Virus record (IMG/VR): IMGVR_UViG_3300046007_002123 | Coordinates: 1 to 20,601 of that record | DNA: 20,601 nucleotides | Source of the DNA: a virus | Direction: 5' to 3' (one strand) | Part shown: positions 1 through 8,048 of the stretch, piece by piece | Layout: each line of letters starts with the position of its first letter | Position numbering within the stretch: the stretch's first letter is position 1 | Notes under the pieces: model-generated | The model's input: only the letters and a program-made list of their open reading frames with translations | The model's database searches: none | What the model was told of the DNA's origin: nothing | Program-made: the position numbers and the translations under genes

Positions 1-1126
1 TTCAGATATCTGGGGATTTATTAAAGACTACTATGACCAAACCCGCCAGGTTCCCGATTCAGATTTAATTGTCACTAGATTCAAGGACTTTGACCCAGTT
101 GATTCTGGTCCTACCGTCTACCATATTGATAAATTACGTCAGGCGTTCCTAGATGAAAGCATAAGGAATAGTCTCCGACGAGCAGCGCAACTAGTAAATA
201 ATAATGAGGCTTCTGTAGCCCTAAAGGAACTGTCTAAAGACGTTTCTAAAATGTCTAGGATTGGCGCTAAGGTAAGGGATATTGACGTAACAGATGTTGA
301 CAATGCATTGAACTACTTTGAGCAAACTAGACTTTCAGCGCAAAACGGAAACGTAGGAATTAAGACTGGTATTGGAGCCTTTGATGTTTGTCTACCGATG
401 GGAATTTCAAAGGGTCAGTTAGGTATCTTGCTAGCGTACCCTGCAATTGGCAAGTCGTGGCTAGCATTGTACTTTGCGGTACAGGCATGGAAGTCAGGGT
501 ACAAGCCAATGATCGTCAGTCTTGAGATGACTGAGTATGAGGTTCGTAATAGGATTTTCACCATTATTGGAGATGGCTTTTTTAGTCATAGGTCACTAAG
601 TGCTGGTAGGGTAGAAGATGATGAGTTTAAGTTGTGGGCTAATAAGAATCTAGATGGGCGTCCACCATTTAAAATTATTTCAAATGATACTGGATCAGAG
701 ATGAGCCCTAATCTAATTAACTCAAAGATTGATCAGTACAAGCCAGACATTATAATTGTTGATTACCTTCAGTTGATGACGGACAACTCTGGAACATCTC
801 AAAATGAAACAGTAAAGATTAAGAATCTTTCAAGAGAACTAAAACTTCTTGCAATCTCACAGCAGATTCCAATTATTGCTATTGCCTCTGCTACACCAGA
901 CGACTCCACGGACCTTGAATCAGTACCGCAACTAGGTCAGGTAGCATGGTCACGACAGATTGCATACGACGCTGACTTTGTTTTAAGTATGGGCAGACGG
1001 GCGAACTCTGATGTATTAGAGGCTGCCTTTAGAAAAAATCGTCACGGTTTTATGGGTGACTTCTTTATGCAGGTAGATTTTGACAGAGGGATATTTAAAG
1101 AAATATTAGAATATACAGAAGTGTAA
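1..1126 (+). CDS. Replicative DNA helicase, DnaB-like (5' end outside window)
   Basis: This frame is open from base 2, so the ATG at 251 is internal; at least 374 residues lie in the window and the true start is to the left. Numbering from the first visible codon, the first ~85 residues are the helical part that precedes the motor domain. The RecA-like motor then shows a Walker A of DnaB type (AYPAIGKS, near 146-153; DnaB proteins often have A in place of the first G), a Walker B/H3 segment VDYLQLM, and a late arginine-containing segment RKNRHG followed by FDRGIF, which matches the end of DnaB C-terminal domains. The product should be the hexameric helicase that unwinds the phage fork and partners the primase encoded two genes downstream. 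Family assignment is secure; the N-terminal architecture cannot be judged because the gene is cut. Confidence 0.93.
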   Translation, partial: SDIWGFIKDYYDQTRQVPDSDLIVTRFKDFDPVDSGPTVYHIDKLRQAFLDESIRNSLRRAAQLVNNNEASVALKELSKDVSKMSRIGAKVRDIDVTDVDNALNYFEQTRLSAQNGNVGIKTGIGAFDVCLPMGISKGQLGILLAYPAIGKSWLALYFAVQAWKSGYKPMIVSLEMTEYEVRNRIFTIIGDGFFSHRSLSAGRVEDDEFKLWANKNLDGRPPFKIISNDTGSEMSPNLINSKIDQYKPDIIIVDYLQLMTDNSGTSQNETVKIKNLSRELKLLAISQQIPIIAIASATPDDSTDLESVPQLGQVAWSRQIAYDADFVLSMGRRANSDVLEAAFRKNRHGFMGDFFMQVDFDRGIFKEILEYTEV

Positions 1127-1132
1127 ACACGA

Positions 1133-1138
1133 TATAAT
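1133..1138 (+). promoter_or_regulatory. Perfect -10 box (TATAAT) of a probable leaderless promoter
   Basis: TATAAT lies six bases before the ATG at 1145, and there is no Shine-Dalgarno sequence in between. Transcription starting about seven bases after the -10 box would begin at or next to the A of the start codon. No convincing -35 box is seen upstream. Leaderless mRNAs are common in actinobacteria; that this site is used is inference. Confidence 0.5.
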
Positions 1139-1144
1139 TTATCT

Positions 1145-1447
1145 ATGAGTTTTGTGGGACACAAAAGAATAAAAGATTTTCACATTGACGGCATGATAGA
1201 AGATGATGCTGATATCCCACAAATTAGAGAAAGATATGAAACTATCCTTGTAGATATGATGAGAACGCAAGGGTATGTCCCGCACCTTGACGTTGAGCCT
1301 GCTTTTAGTCTAGAATATAAAGAAGAAAGATACGCCTTTCTTCTTACAATATATGGAGTTTTCGTTGGAAGGAAAAAGTCTAGATGCTATATAGCAGTAA
1401 GCGGCAACAATCTAATACCAATGGATTTTACGAGCAAAGACAGATAG
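1145..1447 (+). CDS. Hypothetical protein between helicase and primase genes
   Basis: A 100-residue protein that I do not recognise. It has an acidic stretch (EDDAD) near residue 20, a predicted helical middle and a beta-rich, hydrophobic C-terminal half (YAFLLTIYGVFVG) ending in a basic patch (GRKKSR). No membrane segment, signal peptide or metal site stands out. The start is placed at the ATG behind the TATAAT box; there is no ribosome binding site, so translation is probably leaderless. Its 3' end overlaps the primase gene by 64 bases. Its position between helicase and primase suggests a replication accessory role, but that is context only. Confidence 0.75.
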   Translation: MSFVGHKRIKDFHIDGMIEDDADIPQIRERYETILVDMMRTQGYVPHLDVEPAFSLEYKEERYAFLLTIYGVFVGRKKSRCYIAVSGNNLIPMDFTSKDR

Positions 1448-2334
1448 AGTCTGTATTAAAGTCATGCAACATTAAAATTGGCGGAGAGATAGACACACAC
1501 TTTCTTTTGTTCTGTCCATTTCATTACAATACAAATACACCAGCCTGCGAGATAGATAAATCTAGCGGAATGTTCCTGTGCTTCTCATGTGGGGAATCGG
1601 GAAATGTCATCGACATGGTAATGAGAACTACCAATAGAACGTACTTTGAGGCGGCTAGACTTGTAAATTCTCGTCAGAATACTGTAGATATTGAAAGACA
1701 AGTCGATGATGCTATAGAGAATAGCCAAGAGTACCCACAATTCGATATGAAATTAATTAATGAATTACATAATAATCTACTATCTAGCAATAGGGCCAGA
1801 GAGTATTTCTATAGAAGGAATATTGAGGATGATTCATTCTCAGAGTTTCTTCTTGGTTTTTCAGAGAAGCAAGATATGGTTATTGTCCCCGTATTTGATG
1901 AGCATGGAAAGTGCCTTGGGTTTGTGGCAAGATCGGTTGAAGGAAAGTCATTTAAAAATAGTGTTGGGCTGCCAAAGAGTAAAATTCTATTCAACTTAAA
2001 TAGGGTTAAAAGACATTCCATCGTGGTTGTTGAGTCCTCATTTGATGTAATCAGATTGCATCAGCAGGGATTTAGTGCGGTCGCTACCCTTGGGGCTACA
2101 GTAAGTAGAAAACAGTTGTCTTTGCTACAGCAGTATGCAAATAAGATAATAATTTGCCCCGATTCAGATGATGCTGGTCATAAAATGACAGATAAAATAG
2201 TCAAAGGTATAACTAATAAAAGCATAGATGTGGTTTCACTAAGCAATGCAAAAGATGTTGGGGACCTATCAAATGAAGAATTAGTAGAAGTATTTAACAA
2301 ATATTCTGGAAATCATTTAACATTAACGGTATAA
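1384..2334 (+). CDS. DNA primase, DnaG-type (CHC2 zinc finger plus Toprim)
   Basis: A 316-residue primase that would make RNA primers at the phage replication fork. The N-terminal CHC2 zinc site is complete: C44, H47, C66 and C69 (CPFH ... CFSC). The Toprim catalytic core follows, with E217 in VVVESSFDVI and the metal-binding acid motif PDSDDAG (D260, D262). It is much shorter than cellular DnaG (about 580-600 residues) and lacks the C-terminal helicase-binding domain, as is usual for phage primases. The ATG at 1384 is the only good start in frame; it is preceded by a GGAAGG sequence about 13 bases upstream and lies inside the previous gene. The last codons read T-V-stop with the stop codon embedded in a TATAAT box that probably serves the next gene. 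Confidence 0.93.
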   Translation: MLYSSKRQQSNTNGFYEQRQIESVLKSCNIKIGGEIDTHFLLFCPFHYNTNTPACEIDKSSGMFLCFSCGESGNVIDMVMRTTNRTYFEAARLVNSRQNTVDIERQVDDAIENSQEYPQFDMKLINELHNNLLSSNRAREYFYRRNIEDDSFSEFLLGFSEKQDMVIVPVFDEHGKCLGFVARSVEGKSFKNSVGLPKSKILFNLNRVKRHSIVVVESSFDVIRLHQQGFSAVATLGATVSRKQLSLLQQYANKIIICPDSDDAGHKMTDKIVKGITNKSIDVVSLSNAKDVGDLSNEELVEVFNKYSGNHLTLTV

Positions 2335-2335
2335 T
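2306..2335 (+). promoter_or_regulatory. Promoter for the ssDNA-binding protein gene (CTGGAA-18-TATAAT)
   Basis: A perfect TATAAT (2330-2335) overlaps the TAA stop of the primase gene. Exactly 18 bases upstream is CTGGAA (2306-2311). The same hexamer at the same spacing precedes the TATAAT box upstream of the glycosyltransferase gene, which suggests a shared promoter class. The downstream gene would have a leader of about 43 bases with a strong ribosome binding site. Confidence 0.6.
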
Positions 2336-2344
2336 ATATTCATC

Positions 2345-2361
2345 GGCCCATCTATAGGGTC
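2345..2361 (+). other. Small hairpin at the predicted 5' end of the ssDNA-binding protein mRNA
   Basis: GGCCC (2345-2349) can pair with GGGTC (2357-2361), with one G-U pair and a seven-base loop. It starts a few bases after the expected transcription start of the upstream TATAAT box. A 5'-terminal hairpin can protect a phage mRNA from decay; whether this one does is inference. Confidence 0.4.
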
Positions 2362-2384
2362 AAATACTTATAGGAGAAATAAAT

Positions 2385-3038
2385 ATGTCAGTTATTACAG
2401 GCTTGAAGAATATTAAGAGTAAGATGGAGCGCCCCCAGACAGAAGAGGGAAGTCGTGCTCGTTGGCTTAAGTTAGAGGATGGGCAGAGCGTGAAGATCCG
2501 CTTTGTAAATGAACTAGACCCGGACTCTCCACATTACAATAAAGATCGTGGTCTTGCAATTGTTGTTGCAGAGCACACCAATCCAAAGGATTACCGCCGC
2601 AAGGGTCTTTGCTCGCTAGATGATGAAGGTCGCTGCTTTGGCTGTGAAATGCATCGTAAGGACCCAAAGGCTGGATGGAAGGCCCGACTCCGTTTCTACA
2701 CAAACGTCCTTGTTGACGACGGTACTGATCAGTATGTAGCAGTATGGTCACAGGGCGTAGGACAGAAGTCACCAGCCACCAACATTCTTATTGAGTATGC
2801 TGGTGATACTCAGTCAATCACTAACCTTCAATGGCGTCTTAAGAGGTCCGGTACTGGAACACAGACCAGTTATACCCTTATCCCTCTTGCACCGGATACT
2901 GAGAAGTTTGATTGGTCGGGAGTAGAGCCCTACGAACTTGAAAAGGTTGCAGTTCGCTCAGTAACATACCCAGACCAGGAAGCATTCTACATGGGTGTAG
3001 ACGTAGATACAACATCAAGTTCATCTGTCGATTGGTAA
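2385..3038 (+). CDS. Single-stranded DNA-binding protein, gp32-like with zinc site
   Basis: A 217-residue protein with a probable zinc site formed by C76, C84, C87 and H90 (CFGCEMH), followed by alternating beta strands rich in aromatic and basic residues (WKARLRFYTNV, LQWRLKRSG) that suit an OB-fold. The layout resembles T4 gp32-like ssDNA-binding proteins. The C-terminus is Ser/Asp-rich and ends in an aromatic residue (SSVDW), comparable to the C-terminal tails with which phage SSBs contact partner proteins. A very strong ribosome binding site (AGGAGA) precedes the ATG. The gene sits between primase and polymerase and has its own promoter, as expected for a protein needed in large amounts. 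The family is assigned from pattern and context, not from a sequence match. Confidence 0.75.
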   Translation: MSVITGLKNIKSKMERPQTEEGSRARWLKLEDGQSVKIRFVNELDPDSPHYNKDRGLAIVVAEHTNPKDYRRKGLCSLDDEGRCFGCEMHRKDPKAGWKARLRFYTNVLVDDGTDQYVAVWSQGVGQKSPATNILIEYAGDTQSITNLQWRLKRSGTGTQTSYTLIPLAPDTEKFDWSGVEPYELEKVAVRSVTYPDQEAFYMGVDVDTTSSSSVDW

Positions 3039-3041
3039 GTC

Positions 3042-3071
3042 TTGACGCTTGGGTTGGCACTAGGATATACT
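3042..3071 (+). promoter_or_regulatory. Sigma70-type promoter for the DNA polymerase gene
   Basis: TTGACG (3042-3047) and TATACT (3066-3071) are separated by 18 bases in the gap between the ssDNA-binding protein and polymerase genes. A ribosome binding site (GGAGA, 3094-3098) precedes the ATG at 3102. The -10 hexamer is exactly the loop of a perfect 10-bp inverted repeat (separate entry). Confidence 0.75.
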
Positions 3072-3081
3072 TCCTAGTGCC
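3056..3081. repeat. Perfect 10-bp inverted repeat around a -10 box (candidate operator)
   Basis: GGCACTAGGA (3056-3065) and its exact reverse complement TCCTAGTGCC (3072-3081) flank the six bases TATACT. There is no T-run, so it is not an intrinsic terminator. Its placement over the -10 box suggests a dimeric regulator site or a cruciform-sensitive promoter; both are inference. Confidence 0.7.
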
Positions 3082-3101
3082 ATACTCATTATTGGAGATA
3101 T

Positions 3102-6100
3102 ATGTTTCATAACCATCATTCTCATTCATACTACAGTCTTTTGGACGGGTACTCCTCTCCACAAGAATTAATGTCGCGTGCGGCAGAAATTGGTATGTCT
3201 GCCCTTAGCATTACAGACCATGGATCTCTGTCTGGTCACAGAGACTTTATTAAAGCGGCTAGTGATACAGGGGTAAAGCCCATCCTAGGCCTTGAGGCCT
3301 ACTTCACTTCTGACAGGACAGATAAAAGGTCTAAGAAAGAAAGGAAGCCAGACGATCAGGTATACAATCACCTCATTGTTCTTGCAAAAAATGATATTGG
3401 TGTTAATAATCTAAATAGACTTTCTGAGGATGCCTGGGTTGAGGGATTCTTTGTTAAGCCAAGAACAGATTTTGATATGGTGGAGAACTATAGAGATGGA
3501 TTAATAATTCTATCTGGGTGTATGAACAGTATAATTTCTAAGGCTCTAGAGAATGATAATGACTCTGCAGCGATTCAATATACTAGATGGTTCAAGGATG
3601 TTTTTGGCGATGACTTTTATATGGAACTACAGCCACACAACCCAGCCTGGTTAAATAACTCCCTGTTGGACCTAGCCGATAATAACGGAGTTAAGTCTGT
3701 AGTTACTCTAGATTGCCACTACGCCTCTCCAGAAGACAGGGTTGCAGAAGAGATCATGCTTATTCTTGGGACTCACCCAAAGATTATTAAGGACGTAGAT
3801 TTTGGAAAGAGTAGAAAGATTAAAGACCTTATTGAAAGATTAGATTACCTATATGGTGAACGTCAAATGTCATTCAAAGATCTTGATATCTGGCTTATGG
3901 GATACCAAGATGTAAAAGATCGGATGATGGCGCAGGGCATTGATAGAGAAGATATCTATGAGCATAGCATTGAGATTTCTGAAAAGATAACCTCTTACGA
4001 CGTTAAAGATGGGGTAGACCTTCTTCCTGTAACCCATAAAGATCCAGATGCAGAACTTAAGCAAATTACTATGGATGGTCTAAGACAAAAAGACTTGATA
4101 ACTCTAGAGTATTTAGAGAGAGTTAAGGAAGAACTTAACATTATCAAAGAGAAGAATTTTGCATCCTACTTCCTAGTAGTTGCGGACATGATTTCTTGGG
4201 CTAAGGATAACGGCATCCTTGTTGGTCCAGGTAGAGGCTCTGCTGCCGGAAGCCTGGTCTGTTACGCTCTTGGCATCACAGACGTAGATCCAATTGAGCA
4301 TAACCTTCTATTCTTTAGATTTATTAACCCAGAGAGAAATGACTTTCCAGATATTGATACAGACTATGAAGACCGCCGTCGCGGAGAGGTAAAAGATTAT
4401 TTAATTAAACAGTATAAGCATGTTGCATCTATTGCTACATTCAATACATTCAGAGACAAGGGGGTTGTCAGGGACGTTGCTAGAGCCTTTAATATCCCGT
4501 TGTCGGAAGTAAATAAAGCACTCAAGGGTGTAGAGACTTGGGATGAATTTATTCGTAGCAAGAGTGCTTCAGAGTTTCGATCTAAGTATCCTGAAGTTGT
4601 AGAATACGCAGATAGATTGCGTGGAAGAATTCGTGGAACAGGGCTACACGCGGCTGGAATCGTAACATCAAAGACAGATATCTCTTCTTACGCTCCCATG
4701 GAAACTAGAAAAGATACTCAGAGTGACGCAAGAATTCCGGTGGTCGCCGTAGACATGGATATGGCGGCTGAGATTGGTCTGATTAAGATTGATGCCCTTG
4801 GCCTTAAGACTCTAACCGTTGTTAAAGATACGATAAATAGTATCAGGGGGCGCAAGGGAATAGAGATAGATCTACAGAATATTCCAATGGACGATGCAGA
4901 AGTATACGCGGACCTGAGTGCTGGATTCACAAAGGGAGTGTTTCAGGCAGAGGCAGTTCCATACACCAACCTTCTAGTAAAAATGGGCGTAAGCAATCTG
5001 AATGAACTAGCGGCTTCAAACGCTCTGGTTCGTCCTGGTGCCATGAATACTATTGGTGCAGATTATATTAAAAGAAAGAAAGGCCGTCAGGCTGTATCCT
5101 ATATACACCCAATTCTAAAAGAATTTACAGAGGATACCTATGGATGTATTCTGTATCAGGAACAAGTTATGCAGGCGTGTGTCTACCTAGGTGGTATGAC
5201 CATGGCAGAAGCCGATAAGGTTCGTAAAATTATTGGAAAGAAGAAGGATGCAAAAGAATTCGATCAGTTCAAGGATCAGTTTGTTTCTGGCGCTTCAAAG
5301 CACATTTCTAAAGAATCAGCAGAAAAACTCTGGCATACATTTGAGGCCCATGCTGGATACTCCTTTAATAAGAGTCACGCTGTTGCCTACTCTACGCTAT
5401 CTTATTGGACGGCTTGGCTTAAAAGATACTACCCAATAGAGTTTATGTATTCCCTGCTAAGAAATGAAGGAGACAAGGATAAAAGAACAGACTACCTGAT
5501 TGAGGCTAAGAGAATGAACATTAAGGTTCGACTTCCTCATATTAATGAGTCCGGTGAGGACTTTACTCTAGAAGGTGATGCAATCAGATTCGGACTTGGA
5601 AACGTAAAATTTATTTCTGAGGGAATTGCTAAAAAGATTATTGCGGCACGCCCGTTTAGGTCGTACTCTGAGTTTATAGAATTTACTACTACAAAGGGGT
5701 CTGGTGTTAATAGCCGCGCTGTAGATGCATTAAATAGAATTGGAGGGGCAGCGTTCCAAGACAACCCTAGAACTGGTAATGAAAGAGAAAACTTTTATGA
5801 GTACCTCAACATTCCAGAGTTTGTAACTAATATTCCACGATGGGTAGAGTCATACTTTAAGCCAGTAGAAGAATATGAAGAAGAAGGCGCATTTATTATT
5901 ATGGGTATGGTTAAATCTATCAAGCGTGGGGATGGATGGAGCCGCATTGAGATTGTAGACAAGACTGGCAGCGTTGGCGTATTCCATAGCCAAGACACAC
6001 AGGTAGAGGCTGGGAGAATGTATATATTCTTGGTGGCAGACAATAGAGTTGCTTCATTCATTCCACCAGATTCCCTTGACTCTTCACAGTCTCCTTTTGT

Positions 6101-6359
6101 ACAATTTCTAAAGGCAAAGACTATGGTCCTCGCGTCTGATGAATACTACGTCGTTGATGTTGAGCCTAGAAAAACTAAGAAGGGGGATAGAATGGCTCAC
6201 GCAGTTCTATCTAATGAAGATAAAGAACTAACTTCAGTAATCGTCTTCCCTTCTGTCTATGCAGAGTCTTTAGCACACATGAAGCCTGGTACAAGTTGCA
6301 AGCCAATATTCGGTGAGACTAACACAGGCGCTACTACATTAAAGGGATTTGTTAGATGA
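3102..6359 (+). CDS. dnaE: DNA polymerase III alpha subunit, DnaE-like
   Basis: A 1085-residue family C replicative polymerase, slightly shorter than E. coli DnaE (1160). The N-terminal PHP domain shows HSHSYYSLLDG (H6, H8) and SITDHGS. The palm has GPGRGSAAGS followed by PDIDTDYED, which places the catalytic aspartates at D419 and D421; the third, D564, lies in KIDALGLKTLT. The fingers region includes YQEQVMQ, and a C-terminal OB-fold starts near residue 930 (IIMGMVKSIKRGDGW). All catalytic residues are present, so it should be active. It is served by its own promoter and overlaps the MazG-like gene by four bases (ATGA), so the two are translationally coupled. Together with helicase, primase and SSB it gives the phage a largely self-sufficient replisome; no clamp or clamp loader is seen in this window. 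Confidence 0.97.
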   Translation: MFHNHHSHSYYSLLDGYSSPQELMSRAAEIGMSALSITDHGSLSGHRDFIKAASDTGVKPILGLEAYFTSDRTDKRSKKERKPDDQVYNHLIVLAKNDIGVNNLNRLSEDAWVEGFFVKPRTDFDMVENYRDGLIILSGCMNSIISKALENDNDSAAIQYTRWFKDVFGDDFYMELQPHNPAWLNNSLLDLADNNGVKSVVTLDCHYASPEDRVAEEIMLILGTHPKIIKDVDFGKSRKIKDLIERLDYLYGERQMSFKDLDIWLMGYQDVKDRMMAQGIDREDIYEHSIEISEKITSYDVKDGVDLLPVTHKDPDAELKQITMDGLRQKDLITLEYLERVKEELNIIKEKNFASYFLVVADMISWAKDNGILVGPGRGSAAGSLVCYALGITDVDPIEHNLLFFRFINPERNDFPDIDTDYEDRRRGEVKDYLIKQYKHVASIATFNTFRDKGVVRDVARAFNIPLSEVNKALKGVETWDEFIRSKSASEFRSKYPEVVEYADRLRGRIRGTGLHAAGIVTSKTDISSYAPMETRKDTQSDARIPVVAVDMDMAAEIGLIKIDALGLKTLTVVKDTINSIRGRKGIEIDLQNIPMDDAEVYADLSAGFTKGVFQAEAVPYTNLLVKMGVSNLNELAASNALVRPGAMNTIGADYIKRKKGRQAVSYIHPILKEFTEDTYGCILYQEQVMQACVYLGGMTMAEADKVRKIIGKKKDAKEFDQFKDQFVSGASKHISKESAEKLWHTFEAHAGYSFNKSHAVAYSTLSYWTAWLKRYYPIEFMYSLLRNEGDKDKRTDYLIEAKRMNIKVRLPHINESGEDFTLEGDAIRFGLGNVKFISEGIAKKIIAARPFRSYSEFIEFTTTKGSGVNSRAVDALNRIGGAAFQDNPRTGNERENFYEYLNIPEFVTNIPRWVESYFKPVEEYEEEGAFIIMGMVKSIKRGDGWSRIEIVDKTGSVGVFHSQDTQVEAGRMYIFLVADNRVASFIPPDSLDSSQSPFVQFLKAKTMVLASDEYYVVDVEPRKTKKGDRMAHAVLSNEDKELTSVIVFPSVYAESLAHMKPGTSCKPIFGETNTGATTLKGFVR

Positions 6360-6694
6360 CATTAGATACATTAGCAGATAGATTACATAATACCGCGCAA
6401 CAAAAGGGGTTTTGGGAACCAATTTCAAGAATGGATCAACAAGACTTTTTTATATTTTACGCAAAGCAAATTGCTATGATCCACTCTGAGGCTACGGAAA
6501 TTTTAGAGGCTCTTAGGAAAGAAAAGGGAGAACAGGCGGTAGTAGAAGAGATTGCTGATCTTATCATTAGAACACTAGATCTATACAAAGGCCTGAAGGT
6601 TTACTACGGAGATTACCCGTCGCTTGATGAGATCTTAACAAAAAAATCTTTAGTTAATCAAGAACGACCAAGGCTGCACGGCGTCTTGGGATGA
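6356..6694 (+). CDS. MazG-like nucleotide pyrophosphohydrolase
   Basis: A 112-residue all-alpha protein with the MazG/all-alpha NTP pyrophosphatase signature: EATEILEALRKE followed about 15 residues later by EEIADLIIR, giving the paired E-x-x-E and E-x-x-D metal-binding motifs. Such enzymes hydrolyse (d)NTPs, or in some hosts (p)ppGpp, to monophosphates and pyrophosphate. The start overlaps the dnaE stop codon (ATGA), with an AAGGGA sequence upstream, so expression is coupled to the polymerase. A role in clearing unwanted nucleotides during replication fits the context; the true substrate cannot be read from the sequence. Confidence 0.8.
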   Translation: MTLDTLADRLHNTAQQKGFWEPISRMDQQDFFIFYAKQIAMIHSEATEILEALRKEKGEQAVVEEIADLIIRTLDLYKGLKVYYGDYPSLDEILTKKSLVNQERPRLHGVLG

Positions 6695-6698
6695 TATA

Positions 6699-6929
6699 AT
6701 GAATGCTTACTTTCTTCATGGTTCAGACGGAGAGAAACTTATGGTAATCCGTGGACATGATGAAGATATGATGGAAAAAATTATTGATACCCTGCACAGA
6801 TCAAGATACGAGGGTATTAAAAAACTAGCAGAAACATTGGAGAGTCATTTTAATGAGCGACATGATGATGGAGGAAGTCCTATCCAGGTTAGACCCAAAA
6901 ATAAGAAAGATGGTAGGAAGCGCCGCTGA
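6699..6929 (+). CDS. Hypothetical small protein overlapping recA
   Basis: A 76-residue protein of unknown function. Its first 50 residues look like a compact alpha/beta fold (MNAYFLHGSDGEKLMVI followed by two helices), and the C-terminus is strongly basic (KNKKDGRKRR), which could bind nucleic acid. The last 77 bases overlap the recA gene in another frame, and the basic tail lies within the overlap. A weak GGGA precedes the ATG at suitable distance, and a TATAAT string overlaps the start codon. The overlap lowers confidence, although without this gene a gap of 158 bases would remain. Confidence 0.6.
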   Translation: MNAYFLHGSDGEKLMVIRGHDEDMMEKIIDTLHRSRYEGIKKLAETLESHFNERHDDGGSPIQVRPKNKKDGRKRR

Positions 6930-7860
6930 TGTAGAGATACATAAACAAAAAACACCAAGCCTATCACTTAACGTTGCTTTAAAAGGAGGCCTCGCATATG
7001 GTAGACAAGTTCTTATCTGGGGCAATAAGAGTGCTGGAAAATCCTCATTCTGCCTGCAACTTATTGCAGATGCACAACGAGAGGGGAAGACATGCGCGTG
7101 GATCGATGCCGAACAGTCATATTCTCCTGAGTGGGCTGAGAAACTTGGAGTCGATTCCGAAAAACTTCTTTATTCATCAGCAAAAACAATTAACGATATG
7201 GTTGACATTGGCACGCAACTTATCCAGTCGGGAGTGGACCTCCTTGTTGTAGACTCCATCTCTGCACTACTGCCAGCGATCTACTTTGAAAAAGATGGAT
7301 CTGAACTAAAGCAGTTGCAAGATACTAAACAAATTGGAGCAGAAGCAAAGGATATGACCCACGCGGTCAAAATGTTAAACTACGTTAATGATAAAACTCT
7401 TCTTATCCTTATCTCTCAACAACGTAACCAGTTTGGCTCCATGCACGCTAGCCATATTCCCACAGGTGGAATGGCTGTAAAGTTTTTCTCTAGTACGATT
7501 ATTAAACTTTGGTCTAGTGAGGCAGAGGCATCATCTATTAAAGATAAAATCTCCGTAGGAGACAAACTTATTGAGCAGAAGGTAGGAAGGCCAGTTAATT
7601 GGACAATCGACTACAATAAAACAGGGCCACAATTTATTACTGGGTCTTATGACTTTTACTTCCAGGGTTCGCATGTTGGAGTAGATCAGGTCGCTGATTT
7701 AGTAGATACCGCTGAGATGCTTGGAATAATAGAGCGCGGTGGGGCTTGGTATACTGTTCTAGGAGATAGAATACAAGGTCGTGCAAATGTTATTGCAAGA
7801 GCAAGAGAGGATCTTGATATGCAAGAAGAATTAACTAGATTGGTATATGAAAAAATATGA
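6853..7860 (+). CDS. recA: RecA recombinase
   Basis: A 335-residue RecA-family strand-exchange ATPase. The Walker A motif GNKSAGKSS starts at G57, the catalytic glutamate is in IDAEQSYSP (E87, equivalent to E. coli E96), Walker B is LLVVDSISAL (D134), and the DNA-binding L2 region ISQQRNQFG ends in the typical TGGMAVKFFSS. The length is close to cellular RecA (about 350), with a short C-terminus lacking a strongly acidic tail. GGAGAG nine bases upstream supports the ATG at 6853. With the nearby exonuclease and resolvase genes it forms a recombination and repair module. The stop codon overlaps the next start (ATGA). Confidence 0.95.
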   Translation: MSDMMMEEVLSRLDPKIRKMVGSAADVEIHKQKTPSLSLNVALKGGLAYGRQVLIWGNKSAGKSSFCLQLIADAQREGKTCAWIDAEQSYSPEWAEKLGVDSEKLLYSSAKTINDMVDIGTQLIQSGVDLLVVDSISALLPAIYFEKDGSELKQLQDTKQIGAEAKDMTHAVKMLNYVNDKTLLILISQQRNQFGSMHASHIPTGGMAVKFFSSTIIKLWSSEAEASSIKDKISVGDKLIEQKVGRPVNWTIDYNKTGPQFITGSYDFYFQGSHVGVDQVADLVDTAEMLGIIERGGAWYTVLGDRIQGRANVIARAREDLDMQEELTRLVYEKI

Positions 7861-8048
7861 TAGACCCAAAGACCTTTACTTCAACACCAGACTCAGGGCC
7901 TCCACCTAAATTTAGAACCATGGAGGGGTCATTCTCATGCCCAGAGCAAGGCTGCTATGAGGTTGCTAAAGAAGGCGAATACGACGAGGAAAATAGAAAG
8001 ATCTTCTGGATGTGCCCAAATGGGCATGAAGGTAGCGCAAGACTTTGA
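7857..8048 (+). CDS. Zinc-ribbon mini-protein
   Basis: A 63-residue protein with one probable zinc ribbon: FSCPEQGC in the first half and MCPNGHEG near the end (C-x4-C and C-x3-H, separated by about 20 residues). The N-terminus is Pro-rich and polar. It starts in the recA stop codon (ATGA), and its own stop TGA overlaps the TTG start of the next gene, so three genes are coupled. No enzyme motif is visible; DNA or RNA binding or a structural role is possible but not shown. Confidence 0.75.
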   Translation: MIDPKTFTSTPDSGPPPKFRTMEGSFSCPEQGCYEVAKEGEYDEENRKIFWMCPNGHEGSARL

